Assembly (NCBI GenBank): GCA_963971575.1
Contig: OZ020611.1
Coordinates: 239,406,654-239,470,653, forward strand
Direction: 5' to 3'
DNA length: 64,000 bases
From: Liopterus haemorrhoidalis
Taxonomy: Eukaryota; Arthropoda; Insecta; Coleoptera; Dytiscidae
This document shows positions 55,794-64,000 of the stretch, piece after piece. How positions within the stretch are numbered: the first letter of the stretch is position 1; each line of letters begins with the position of its first letter. Under the pieces are notes generated by a model. That model ran no database searches. It was not told the DNA's origin and worked only from the letters and a program-made list of their open reading frames with translations. The position numbers and the translations under genes are program-made.

Positions 55794-56538
55794 CAGTAAT
55801 ACCTCGCCACTCGACTGCCTTTTAGCTCGACGTTTTCGCCATTCGACGTAAATTTCGAGAGTGAGAGTCTACGGAAGCATCGCTATCCGACGCGTGATTG
55901 AGTACCGATCACGTGATACATATTTTGGTAAACAAAGCGTCATGAACGCATGGCCAGCAGTTCGCGCCTAGATATCTTCATGAAAACAACTCAGAATTAG
56001 TGCTGCTATGAATTTTTTGTTTTTTGCTAAAATAAGTGATATATATTTTTCGTCTCAAATGTGGTAAAATAACAATTATCACTCACACAAATAATCAAAC
56101 ATTATTAAAACACATTTATGACATAAAAGTGATCATAATTAAAACAGATATTATAACAGACACGTAGCAATCCCAATGATCCAGACCGATCGCTCAGCTA
56201 TAACACACTCCTACAACACACACTGTTCTATTATCGCCCTGTCTTTGCTGATCGGCTGATCTTGGTTCTGCTAGTACCAAGGCTGCTGCCTTTGCACTTA
56301 CGTATTTTGATAAAATTATGATATTCTCCGACATATTTATAATTATGGGCCCAAAGAAGGCTAGAGATGCAAGCATAGCTAAAAGAAAAACAGTAAGAAT
56401 CACTATGGAACAGAAAAAAGAAATAATAGCTAAATATTAAAGTGGTAGTCTTATGGGGAAATTCGACTCGCCACTCAACGAAATCGCTATTCGACGCTTT
56501 TTCAGAACGTATTAACGTCGAGTGGCGGGGTATTACTC
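55794..56538 (+). mobile_element. pogo/Tigger-type element, internally deleted
   Basis: It starts CAGTAATACCTCGCCACTCG and ends GAGTGGCGGGGTATTACT(C). TA lies at 55792-55793 and 56539-56540, and the host sequence GGTCATA/CCTAC rejoins across it. Longer subterminal repeats carry TCGAC...ATTCGAC motifs. It contains a transposase start. Confidence 0.85.
56345..56440 (+). pseudogene. pogo/Tigger transposase N-terminal relic
   Basis: From the ATG at 56345, 31 codons read MGPKKARDASIAKRK then VRITMEQKKEIIAKY before a TAA. This is the start of a Tigger/Jerky-type transposase, where a CENP-B-like helix-turn-helix begins with a basic segment and 'xxxEQKKEIIxKYExG'. The stop falls where Glu is usual and SGS follows in frame, so a point mutation probably created it. 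No catalytic domain remains before the terminal repeat. Confidence 0.7.
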
Positions 56539-56565
56539 TACCTACAAAACTCCAAAAAGGATCGT

Positions 56566-57375
56566 TGTTGACCTTGTGGATTTTCAGTGCACCATCGTTC
56601 ACTTATCTTTTGCTTATTCTCTCAATATGTTCCGGTTTAAATTTGAAATCCTGATTTTTCATAATGCCCCAAGCAATTTTTTATTGGATATCAAATATCG
56701 CATTTACGATAATTATTTTAATTAAATTTTATGATCTTCGACATGCAAAAATAAAAACGAACAGGAAATTCGATAAGGTTTTTATTTTTATTTAATTAAG
56801 TTTTTTTTGTTTTCATAAAAATATAGTTTAATAGTATAATAATTAACCATTTAAATTTAATAACAGTCGTAAAACGAGAAAATTATCTTGTAAAACAAAT
56901 ATAAAACTTCACCAGGATTTTTTCAATATTTAATCATTTCTAACAACTTAGAAAACTGTTAAATTAATAACGGCATTTTGATAAACTTGGAAGGTCAAAG
57001 AAATTGAGTATAGATAGAAATGACTTGAGCTGCTTTCAGAGCTCTTTAAATTAGTAAACTGTTCACTGTTTGTTGTGGATAAGTTTAGTATAGTATTTCC
57101 AAAATGAAATAACCACTCTTGTTAAGAAGATTAACAATGCGGTAATGGGTATATGTCAGTAATCCTAAGACTTATTGCTGTAAAAAGAATATAAGGGGTA
57201 TTAAGGGAATTTTAAATTTAAATCGAATAGATGTAACACTAGTTCAATTGAAGTTTCTTAAAAACCATTAATGATATTTTCCAAATTTATAATCCTATTG
57301 TTTCTAAATTTTAGGGGTTGTTATACTTGTTTATTAGTTAATTTTCAACGTTCATAGCGTGCATACATTAACAAC
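56566..57375. other. unassigned spacer
   Basis: No gene. It includes a short end-like stretch (GCTGCTTTCAGAGCTCTTTAA, near 57026) related to the MITE at 40583. Confidence 0.3.
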
Positions 57376-57681
57376 ATGGCTCTTCGGCGACCATTTGATT
57401 TTGAAGAAATTCCTAATTTCTGTAGTGAAAATAGTGAATCTGTGCAAGGTGATTTGGAGTGCGAAAATGTGGACGTTGACGTGGAATGCGAAAATGTAGA
57501 CGTGGCTACTAAAGAAAAATGTCATTTGTCAGAAGATTGTAAAGTTCTGATACTGAACGTTTATAAAAAGTTAGTTTCGGAAGGTAATGGCAAACTTTTA
57601 CTTAGAACTGTGGAATTAACTAGTGTTCCATACAGAACAATTCAACGAATAATTGTTTGTGTTTTAAACCCTAAAAATTAA
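57376..57681 (+). pseudogene. helix-turn-helix N-terminus of a transposase-like protein
   Basis: The 101-codon frame from the ATG at 57376 has an acidic first half with a short repeat (ECENVDVD / ECENVDVA). A helix-turn-helix-like stretch follows: LSEDCKVLILNVYKKLVSEG then VPYRTIQRI. The pattern 'xVxNVYxxF...TxxSxRTIxRI' is common at the start of IS630-like (DDE_3) insect transposases. The frame ends soon after. At 57845-57949 a separate in-frame piece, MNPPNKSSIIINLNDS then an Asp/Ser-rich tail and stop, looks like the acidic C-terminus of the same type of protein. I infer an internal deletion that removed the catalytic part. A host gene is less likely. Confidence 0.45.
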
Positions 57682-57844
57682 TATGGAGCCAATTAAAAGG
57701 TAATGTGCGCAGGAAAAATACAACACCGACAGAAAGTGACACTGTAGTACAATTAATTAAAGACGAAACAAGTGCTGTAAGTAGTAATTTATGGAAAAAA
57801 AAAAAAATGTAGAACATGTAAAGACAATTGAAACAATTTTTTTT

Positions 57845-57949
57845 ATGAATCCACCAAATAAATCTTCAATAATTATTAATTTAAATGACAGTGTTAGTGA
57901 CACAAACTCTGATAGTGATATAAACAAAGATAATAGTGATAATGATTAA
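57845..57949 (+). pseudogene. acidic C-terminal tail, probable end of the 57376 transposase relic
   Basis: Short frame ending DSDINKDNSDND and TAA. Low complexity, linked to the preceding relic only by proximity and by the habit of such transposases to end in acidic tails. Confidence 0.3.
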
Positions 57950-59301
57950 TGTTTTAATAATTTTAAATTAACATAAATTGACAAGTTCAAAAAAAGAATG
58001 ATTTTTGTTTGTGCAAATTTGAATTATTTAATATACTATAAAGACTTTAAAACAAAACGATTTTTAAACATGCTATATTTATAATTCAAATATAGAGCTA
58101 GTCCTAAGCCTGATAAAAATGTGAAGGAATGTCATTTGCGTATATATAGTGCATTCTAAATAGCATATAAAATAACACGTTTATTTTAAATAATTATTAC
58201 AGTCCTGGCAACTATTTTTAACAGAACCATAAACTCAGCAGGTATAATGGTTACTGTCAGTCATTATTGGAATAAGAAAGTGAGGGTGGCCATTTAATTT
58301 TGGATATACTATACATAGTTTTAACGTTCAAGACAGTGTTTACAGCTATGGAAATTGGTACGTTATGAATAGTGCGACATCTATGTGTTTTTAAACCAAC
58401 TACGGCGGTTTTGTAAAATGTTTACTATTTATTATCATTTTCCTAATTTTGCTGTCCTGGATTTTTACTAATTGAACCAACCTAAATTGGTTCTTGATGG
58501 AACCCCAGGGTTCCGCGGAACACAGGTTGAATGTGGCATCTAGAGTAGTGGCTACTCTAGATGGAAGCACGTGGTTATTCTTTCAAAAGTTACAGAAATT
58601 TATTATTTTGCATATGTACCTAAAGTTTCTTATAAGTAAATAATACTTATTTCAGTACGGAGTCATTTATTTTAATTAATCTTCGAAAATTAAGATTTGT
58701 ATTTTTTGACATCTTAATTTTGTACTTTAATATTGACGTATGCATAAAAATAGTGGCGTGAAAGGAAAAGATAGCATTTGCGTATGAAAGTACTTCAAAC
58801 GACGACAAATGGCGATTAGATATCGGCATTTTTTTGGTCTCAATTGGAAATTGATTTTTTAAGATAATTTTTATCTCAAAAATGTTAACTAAATTATGTA
58901 TTGAGGCACAGCAGGGCTTAATTATTAGATAAAAACTAGATTTACTATACTTAGATCGTTATAAGTCTATAACGCGCATGCGTATACAGGTTGTAAACAA
59001 AATATACGCAATAAGCATCATGGGAAATTTGTTTTTCCTGGCGTAATAATGCCCATAATATTTTAGAGTAATGAACTTTTCTGTGTGTTTAACAGCAAAA
59101 AAAAAAAAAAAATTATGGTGGGGGGCAGAGATAAAAAATATTTTTTTCCGCTTTTGTTTGTTGGTTTTAGCAGCTTTGGCTACTAGCCAACTAATAAAGG
59201 AAGAGATTAAAGGTTTTTAAAATTACAATTATAATTTGATATTTTCTAATTTAATATAGTTATAAATAATTTCATATTCATAAAATTAATAAATAAATGA
59301 A
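57950..59301. other. unassigned spacer
   Basis: No gene recognised. A small palindrome (ATCTAGAGTAG and inverse around TGG) is at 58539-58563. Confidence 0.3.
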
Positions 59302-59494
59302 GCACTCGGTAAGTTCCACAAGTTTAAATTTAACGTTACTCTATACTTCTATACTACGTCATTAATATTTGTTCCCACTAAATGTATTTGTTAAAAATAA
59401 GTTAAGTTTGTAATTTGAACTCCTGTAGATGGCGCCACTCCCGAAATACGTATAGAGTAACATTAAACTTATATTTGTGGAACTTACCGAGTGC
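59302..59494. mobile_element. small MITE with ~45-bp inverted ends
   Basis: The ends GCACTCGGTAAGTTCCACAA and inverted TTGTGGAACTTACCGAGTGC continue inward to ACGTTACTCTATAC with few mismatches. 193 bp in total. Target duplication unclear. Confidence 0.75.
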
Positions 59495-59579
59495 CTTATT
59501 TATTTATTTATTTTATATTAACTATGTTTCACCGAGAATACACGGACTCATCTGTCAATTAAATTTCATTTTCAGTTTG

Positions 59580-60232
59580 GTTAAAATTTCAGTGTCAGGG
59601 CCAAGTCTAGCGGAGGTCTTCCTTCGACACTAGTTTTGAGTGTATGTGTTATTGCATATTGGATTAGAAAAATGCGTTTCTGACATTCATGAGAAACGAT
59701 TGAACTACCATTTGTTAGTGAATGTGTACGTACTTGGATTTCGACGGATATGGAACCTTGTGGCACACCAAAATGGATCTCTTGTTCATCAGATTTTTTT
59801 ATTATTAGTCCAAACAAACTGCTTTCGGCCTGTTAGAAAGGAGTTTAGCAGTTGACAACTGTTTGGACTAATGTTATAACAAGACATTTTTTTGATTAGT
59901 AAATCATGTGGCACACAATCAAACGCCTTTGTTAAATCAAAGAAAGTGGCAGTACTATACAGTCCATTGTCGAATCCATTTGTTATAAAGTCCATAAACT
60001 CCAGAATGGCAGTAGTTGTTGATACGCCTCCTCTAAAACCAAACTGACTCTTGTTTAGTAGATCACACTTATCAAGATGTTCCAGTAACTGCTTAAACAG
60101 AATTTTCTCAAAAATCTTTGAAAAAATTGGGGTAAGAGATATAGGCCTATAATTATTTAACGCCTCCTTGCTCCCTTTTGCCTTATAAACTGGTAATATG
60201 GATTCTGATAGTAAACAAGTGCATTATGTTCA
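59580..60232 (-). pseudogene. LINE reverse-transcriptase fragment (Jockey/CR1-like), frameshifted
   Basis: Part of the reverse transcriptase of a non-LTR retrotransposon. On the minus strand from about 60220 one frame reads LPVYKAKGSKEALNNYRPIS, then SKIFEKILFKQLLEHL, QFGFRGGVSTTTAI, FFDLTKAFDCVPHDLL and SFLTGRKQFVW, which are RT blocks 1-4 in order. At about 59800 a frameshift moves to SDEQEIHFGVPQGSI (the GxPQGS motif). The FADD active-site block is not found and the downstream residues do not match, so the fragment is truncated or rearranged. At the other edge unrelated sequence begins near 60232. Confidence 0.85.
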
Positions 60233-61389
60233 TTGCCTCATGAAATAAAATTAGTTTTAGTTGGACAGAAGCAGCTAAAAGTTAAATATGCAACTTGCAA
60301 GTGCAAACATATTAGTGCAGATTTGTTTTTCTGCGACAAATGTAATGAACAAACTCGCAAAGTATCAGTTACTTTTTAACTCAAAATATATTCCCATGCC
60401 TTCCTCCTGTCCATAACATGTATGTAGTTAATGGTGGTATTTTTGAACATTTAATTTAGGTGTGTTTTTGTTATTTTTGTATTTAATAATTGTATTTTCA
60501 ATAAAAAATGTTTAGCCTTTTAAATGAATGTTTATCCCTATGTTGCAAAATAAATGGAGCGCAACTTTACATTGCTGTCAAAATAATTTGTCGTTACTCA
60601 GGAAACCATGCATAATAATAATTTCAATGTTGCAAGAAATTCACTGTAGTAAAAAACGAAATAATATGGTCATCCTATTTAAAAAAATATATTCATAATT
60701 TATTTATTCAAAAGGATCTGGAGAAACAAACAATATTTATTACAATTATAGAAAATCTACATCATTATTAATTATATGTTTCTTTAGTATGGGATAAAAA
60801 GGTAATTTTTGAAGCAAAATTCCAGGAAAAATTATACGTTGCTAAAATCACGTAGTTAATTTCTTATCAATCGATAAATAATATTATAAAAATAACCTAT
60901 CTTAACCTTTATAACAAATTTAAAATAATTCAAATTTAACGCTTTCTCTCATAATGAATTCAAAGAAGAGAAAAAAACTAGTTTCTTTTATGAAAAAAGT
61001 GGTTCCAGATAACATAAAAAAGATTAATCCATATATATATAAATAGAGAGATGACAGCTATCAATCTTAGAGTTATCGCTAATAAAAAAAATGATATTTT
61101 ATTGCTTAACCTTAGGAAGAATTCCATTGTTTATTCTTTCTCAATTATTAATTGCGCAGTTGTGTTACAACACTTGACTGATACAAGTATTTCGAACTCA
61201 CTAATCTAAAATTTGTGGATGTTATAGCATAGTAGTGGTTTGTAATAAGCATGCGTAACAACAATACCCCCAGAGAAAATAATAAATAAATAAATAAAAA
61301 TATGTTTTATTTACGTTCACCTTTTGTTGGAGTGCATATCTCAGGAGTTGATACCAGGGGTGTTATCGTATTTGCGCCAAAAAACGACG
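60233..61389. other. unassigned spacer
   Basis: No gene recognised. AT-rich, with an (AAAT)n-like run at 61280-61300. Confidence 0.3.
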
Positions 61390-61770
61390 TAGAGTAGATT
61401 CAAATAGAGTTGAGTACATCAATAAAAGTGTGCAGAAACCTTTTTTTCGTCTGGACGGGTCTAATTTACTTATAATAGGGGTGTTAGGTTTGTTACTCAT
61501 AGCCATTCATAGCAGTGGAAGTCTTGTATGAGTTAGGAGCTTCCAACGTGTTTATATAAAATATCTATTGGGCTCAACAGCGCTATGAAGTGACGCCAAG
61601 CGGACTATAACTGAACTAAGCGAAACGAGTAATAGTTTATTGTTAACATCTGGTTTACATGTGTTTTCTCGTGTAGTTTGTATTGCTTTTAAAAGTTAGT
61701 GTTGCAGTTTGTTTGTTATATTAACTTTTGATAGCAATTATTATTCTTTTTTATATTACTTTATGTTATA

Positions 61771-61884
61771 ATGAGTTATTATAACACAAATTGGTGTGTG
61801 TTTGGCTGTCACTCTAGAAAAGGAAGTAACAAAAATATTTACTTCCACTATTTTCCAAATGAGAAACAATTTGTGAACTGTTAA
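61771..61884 (+). pseudogene. THAP zinc-finger N-terminus (truncated)
   Basis: From the ATG at 61771 the frame reads NTNWCVFGCHSRKGSNKN then IYFHYFPNEKQFVNC and a stop. A Cys-x3-Cys pair near the start and the 'FxxFPxE' stretch fit the first half of a THAP C2CH finger. The distal Cys-x2-His is missing, either deleted or on a further exon. THAP modules bind DNA ends in several transposase families. Position and orientation relative to a minus-strand SWIM frame repeat what is seen at 19115-19376. Confidence 0.55.
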
Positions 61885-62293
61885 TAAATTTGGTGCTGTG
61901 GAAGTGATAATAACAAACTAGTATTTATTAAACAAATTAAATAAAAAACAAACACTAAATTATAAAAATCCTTCTCGAACATAATTAAATATCTACCCGG
62001 GTAATGTTAATGCAGAATTAGGGCAAGCGGTCTCAAATTCTGTACGCAGCTTTTCTAATACATTTTCACTGAACTTTCAGTGCCTGCTTTTGTTTTTAAT
62101 CAATTTATTTAGGCAAGGAGTTTCTAACAGAGGTTTCGGGTCATACTGTTGTAAGACAGGTTTCTTAAAAGTAGACCACAGGCATTTTAAATCTGTGCTG
62201 GTTAATATTTCCATACTCAATATATTGTTTCTGGAACAAAAAGTAAAACCAACAGAAACCACACAAAAAAAAGATAAATCAAATATTTCACAA

Positions 62294-62695
62294 TCAATCA
62301 ATGCCCTGATCTTGGCTTCTTTCATTTTGGTTTGTTAACCACCTGGCACAAAATAATAGGATAGCTGAAATGTGTTTGCATGTAGTTCCTGCTTTACATG
62401 TGCAGGACATATTTAAAACTTCAACATCATTACTAAATTTTAATTTCCCAGTGACTTCGTGAGGTGGTGTTCTCAAACTGCTTGTTTGTAAACATAACCC
62501 ACATATGTCGACATGCTCATCATTTTTGTCCAAAATTCTGCACAACATAAGATTTCCGGCGTTTAACAACTCTTCTCCTTCAACTACACACCTAGAAGAA
62601 GGTGTTGCACTTAAAAAATTAAAATAATTTAATAAAGATAGCTGTTTATTATCCATTGCAAATCGATGATTTAACATGTAAACAAATATGGACAA
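62294..62695 (-). CDS. SWIM zinc-finger protein (element-encoded, partial)
   Basis: A 133-codon minus-strand frame (an internal Met near 62674 is an alternative start). The C-terminal half carries MSCTCKAGTTCKHISAILLF, a textbook SWIM finger (CxCx5CxH followed by hydrophobic residues). SWIM fingers mediate DNA or protein binding and occur in MULE transposases and, in insects, in multi-copy proteins with a YqaJ-type nuclease domain. The upstream part has an additional CGLC pair. The frame stops about 25 residues after the finger, so a catalytic domain, if it ever followed, is missing here or on another exon. It is transcribed towards the THAP fragment and away from the HTH frame at 62935. Confidence 0.65.
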   Translation of the reverse strand: MSIFVYMLNHRFAMDNKQLSLLNYFNFLSATPSSRCVVEGEELLNAGNLMLCRILDKNDEHVDICGLCLQTSSLRTPPHEVTGKLKFSNDVEVLNMSCTCKAGTTCKHISAILLFCARWLTNQNERSQDQGID

Positions 62696-62934
62696 CTTTC
62701 ACATTACTCGTTTCAATCAGCTGTTCACAGCGCTCGTAGCGCCGCCATCGGGCATTGTTATACCCAATATTATGAAAATACATCTACAACCTAAAATCGT
62801 ATTTTTTAATACGAATTATTTGTTAGTGAAAGAAGACGTAAGTAAAAAAATACATATTTGGTAATAGAACAGTAGGATAAGTTGAGGTTATGAAATTAAT
62901 TTATGTTTTGATTTTAAAAACAGTGTTTTACAAA

Positions 62935-63225
62935 ATGCAGAAGCAATTAGTGGGACGTAAAGGACAAGTGCTTTGTAGCCAGAGCCCCGAAATTATTAAT
63001 AATGTTATGCAGTTCATGAAGGAGGAAGTTAATCTGAAAAACTTCAAAATTCCTGTAACAAATTTCCGGGAACGAGTGATTGCTGCAACTGGCATCTCTA
63101 AGAGTACATATGACCGATATAAATTTAATAATAAAATTAATTTTACTGCAATATATATTTTTTCCCCGTCTGGTCGGCATATTTATTTTTTTATTCATAA
63201 TTTATTTGCCTTCTGTCATTTATGA
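62935..63225 (+). pseudogene. HTH N-terminus of a DDE transposase-like protein
   Basis: From the ATG at 62935 (an upstream in-frame ATG at 62890 is also possible) the frame reads GRKGQVLCSQSPEIINNVMQ, then FRERVIAATGISKSTYDRYK. This is the helix-turn-helix pattern typical of IS630-like insect transposase starts ('NVxxFMxEE...RVxxATGxSxxTxxRI'). After about 55 residues the sequence becomes low-complexity and stops, so the catalytic part is deleted. It starts 240 bp from, and diverges from, the SWIM frame. Confidence 0.5.
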
Positions 63226-63442
63226 CTGACGTATTTATATTAAACAGCATTTTATTTATATTTTTTCATTTATATTTTAATATATAGCTTTTAAATCGTT
63301 CCTTAACTAATTCAATAAAAAATATTATTTAATTGTCCCATTTGGTTTGAATATATTTTATTTGTCTTCGCCACTGGCGTTATCTTGTTTGCGCAATTTT
63401 GTAACGGTCGTGTATCCTTCTCTATTTGAATCTACTCTAAAT

Positions 63443-64000
63443 CCAATTGCAATGCAGTTTGCAGCCGGTTTTACGTCTGTTGCTTAGCAACCAAGCGACT
63501 ATACGAATTCTGGTTTCTGCGCAGGTGACGTACTGGTCTCATCTCGTGAGCAAAGCATTGTATCCATTCACGGTGAATTTTAGAATCTGAAGATCTACTC
63601 GATCTTCCATCATCTTTTTAATTTGTGATATTATAAATTTTTGGGCGAGCAGAAATAATTTTTATTATAAAAATTAAATTTATTTATTTACATCGATGTT
63701 TTACGGTTATTAAACAATTATTACAATTATAAAAGTTTGTAGCTCCATTATTCTTCTGTATATTTTCTTTATTTAGACAGTTTGAAACAATTTGTGTATT
63801 GGTAGAGCTGGTGCAAGTAGTAGTACTTGTACCAGCTCTGTTATTGTCTGACGAGTTGCTGTTATCTTTTATAATCTTATTAGAGCAATTGCTATTTTAC
63901 TGAAATGTAGTCTTCAACATTGCTTTCTGCCACAATTGAAGATTTCCACCCCCCCATGACGTTTTAATGTTAATATATCTGCCTATAATGACATGTCAGC
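63443..64000. other. unassigned right flank
   Basis: No gene recognised. An imperfect palindrome (AGAGCTGGTGCAAGTA / TACTTGTACCAGCTCT) lies at 63804-63839. Confidence 0.3.

Larger units (their letters stand above)
52629..56565 (-). mobile_element. one old family A' copy split by three insertions
   Basis: On the minus strand its 5' end lies near 56565 (GGAGTTTTGTAGG) and its 3' hairpin at 52636-52660. The body is visible at 55300-55790 and 53985-54196. It is interrupted by a pogo element (55794-56538), a full family A element (54197-55269) and unassigned sequence including a pogo-like end at about 52722. Confidence 0.65.
61393..63440. mobile_element. TA-flanked element with THAP, SWIM and HTH gene remnants
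   Basis: It opens GAGTAGATTCAAATAGAG and closes with the inverted CTCTATTTGAATCTACTC. TA stands at both edges (61391-61392 and 63441-63442). Just outside, the sequence ATCGTATTTGCGCC at left is echoed in the same orientation at right (ATCTTGTTTGCGCA), which may be an older flanking duplication. Inside: a THAP start (+), a SWIM protein (-) and an HTH transposase-like start (+). About 2.05 kb. Confidence 0.55.

Overview
This is AT-rich arthropod DNA, most likely from an insect with a large, repeat-dense genome; I cannot assign the order. Almost nothing here is ordinary coding sequence. Two short exons on the + strand (19970-20200 and 30137-30232) join in phase 0 across a 9.9 kb intron. Together they encode the second half of the PH domain and the following linker of a Grb7/10/14-type receptor-tyrosine-kinase adaptor. 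The window therefore looks like the interior of one long gene, with the remaining exons outside it or not recognised.

The rest is a layered archive of mobile elements. The commonest are non-autonomous elements with Helentron (HINE/DINE-1-like) architecture, in two unrelated families. Family A starts TTTTTAGGGTTTTGTAGG, carries a (GTCT)n tract and ends with a GTGTGAAAATTCACAC hairpin followed by a T run; about 8 well-preserved copies and several old ones are present. Family B starts TTTTTACCGACCGCCA, carries (GTCT/GTCC)n and ends with a CTGTGGTGGCCACAG hairpin followed by a T run. Both have an inverted copy of the 5' motif just inside the 3' hairpin, and they sit in T runs without an obvious target duplication. 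Family A copies carry, at one fixed internal position, tRNA-like blocks with recognisable A and B boxes, and the block differs between subfamilies.

Cut-and-paste elements include: a 2.75 kb fold-back element with ~890 bp inverted arms (4272-7025); two copies of a Tc1/mariner-superfamily element with DUF4817-like N-terminus (21382-22689 and 50667-51935), each broken differently; two mariner relics; pogo/Tigger, piggyBac (TTAA), PIF/Harbinger (TWA), hAT (8-bp duplications) and TA-flanked MITEs, many with exact target duplications. LINE reverse-transcriptase fragments lie at both ends.

Two TA-flanked elements (18775-19695 and 61393-63440) each hold a THAP-domain fragment on + facing a SWIM-protein fragment on -. 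The second also has a helix-turn-helix transposase N-terminus. This recurring gene set is the best candidate for an undescribed mobile system here; the tRNA-like cassettes of family A are the second.

Layout: 1-4.2 kb LINE, piggyBac MITE and small repeats; 4.3-7 kb fold-back element; 7.6-17.9 kb nested families A and B, mariner and MITEs; 18.8-19.7 kb THAP/SWIM relic; 20.0 kb Grb exon; 21.4-22.7 kb Tc1-like copy 1; 23.4-24.3 kb GGAT repeat; 25.9-29.7 kb old family A, Harbinger and family B; 30.1 kb Grb exon; 30.8-49 kb mostly families A and B with hAT, piggyBac and Harbinger; 50-51.9 kb piggyBac relic and Tc1-like copy 2; 52.6-56.6 kb one old family A copy holding three younger insertions; 57.4-63.4 kb transposase relics, a LINE and the second THAP/SWIM element.
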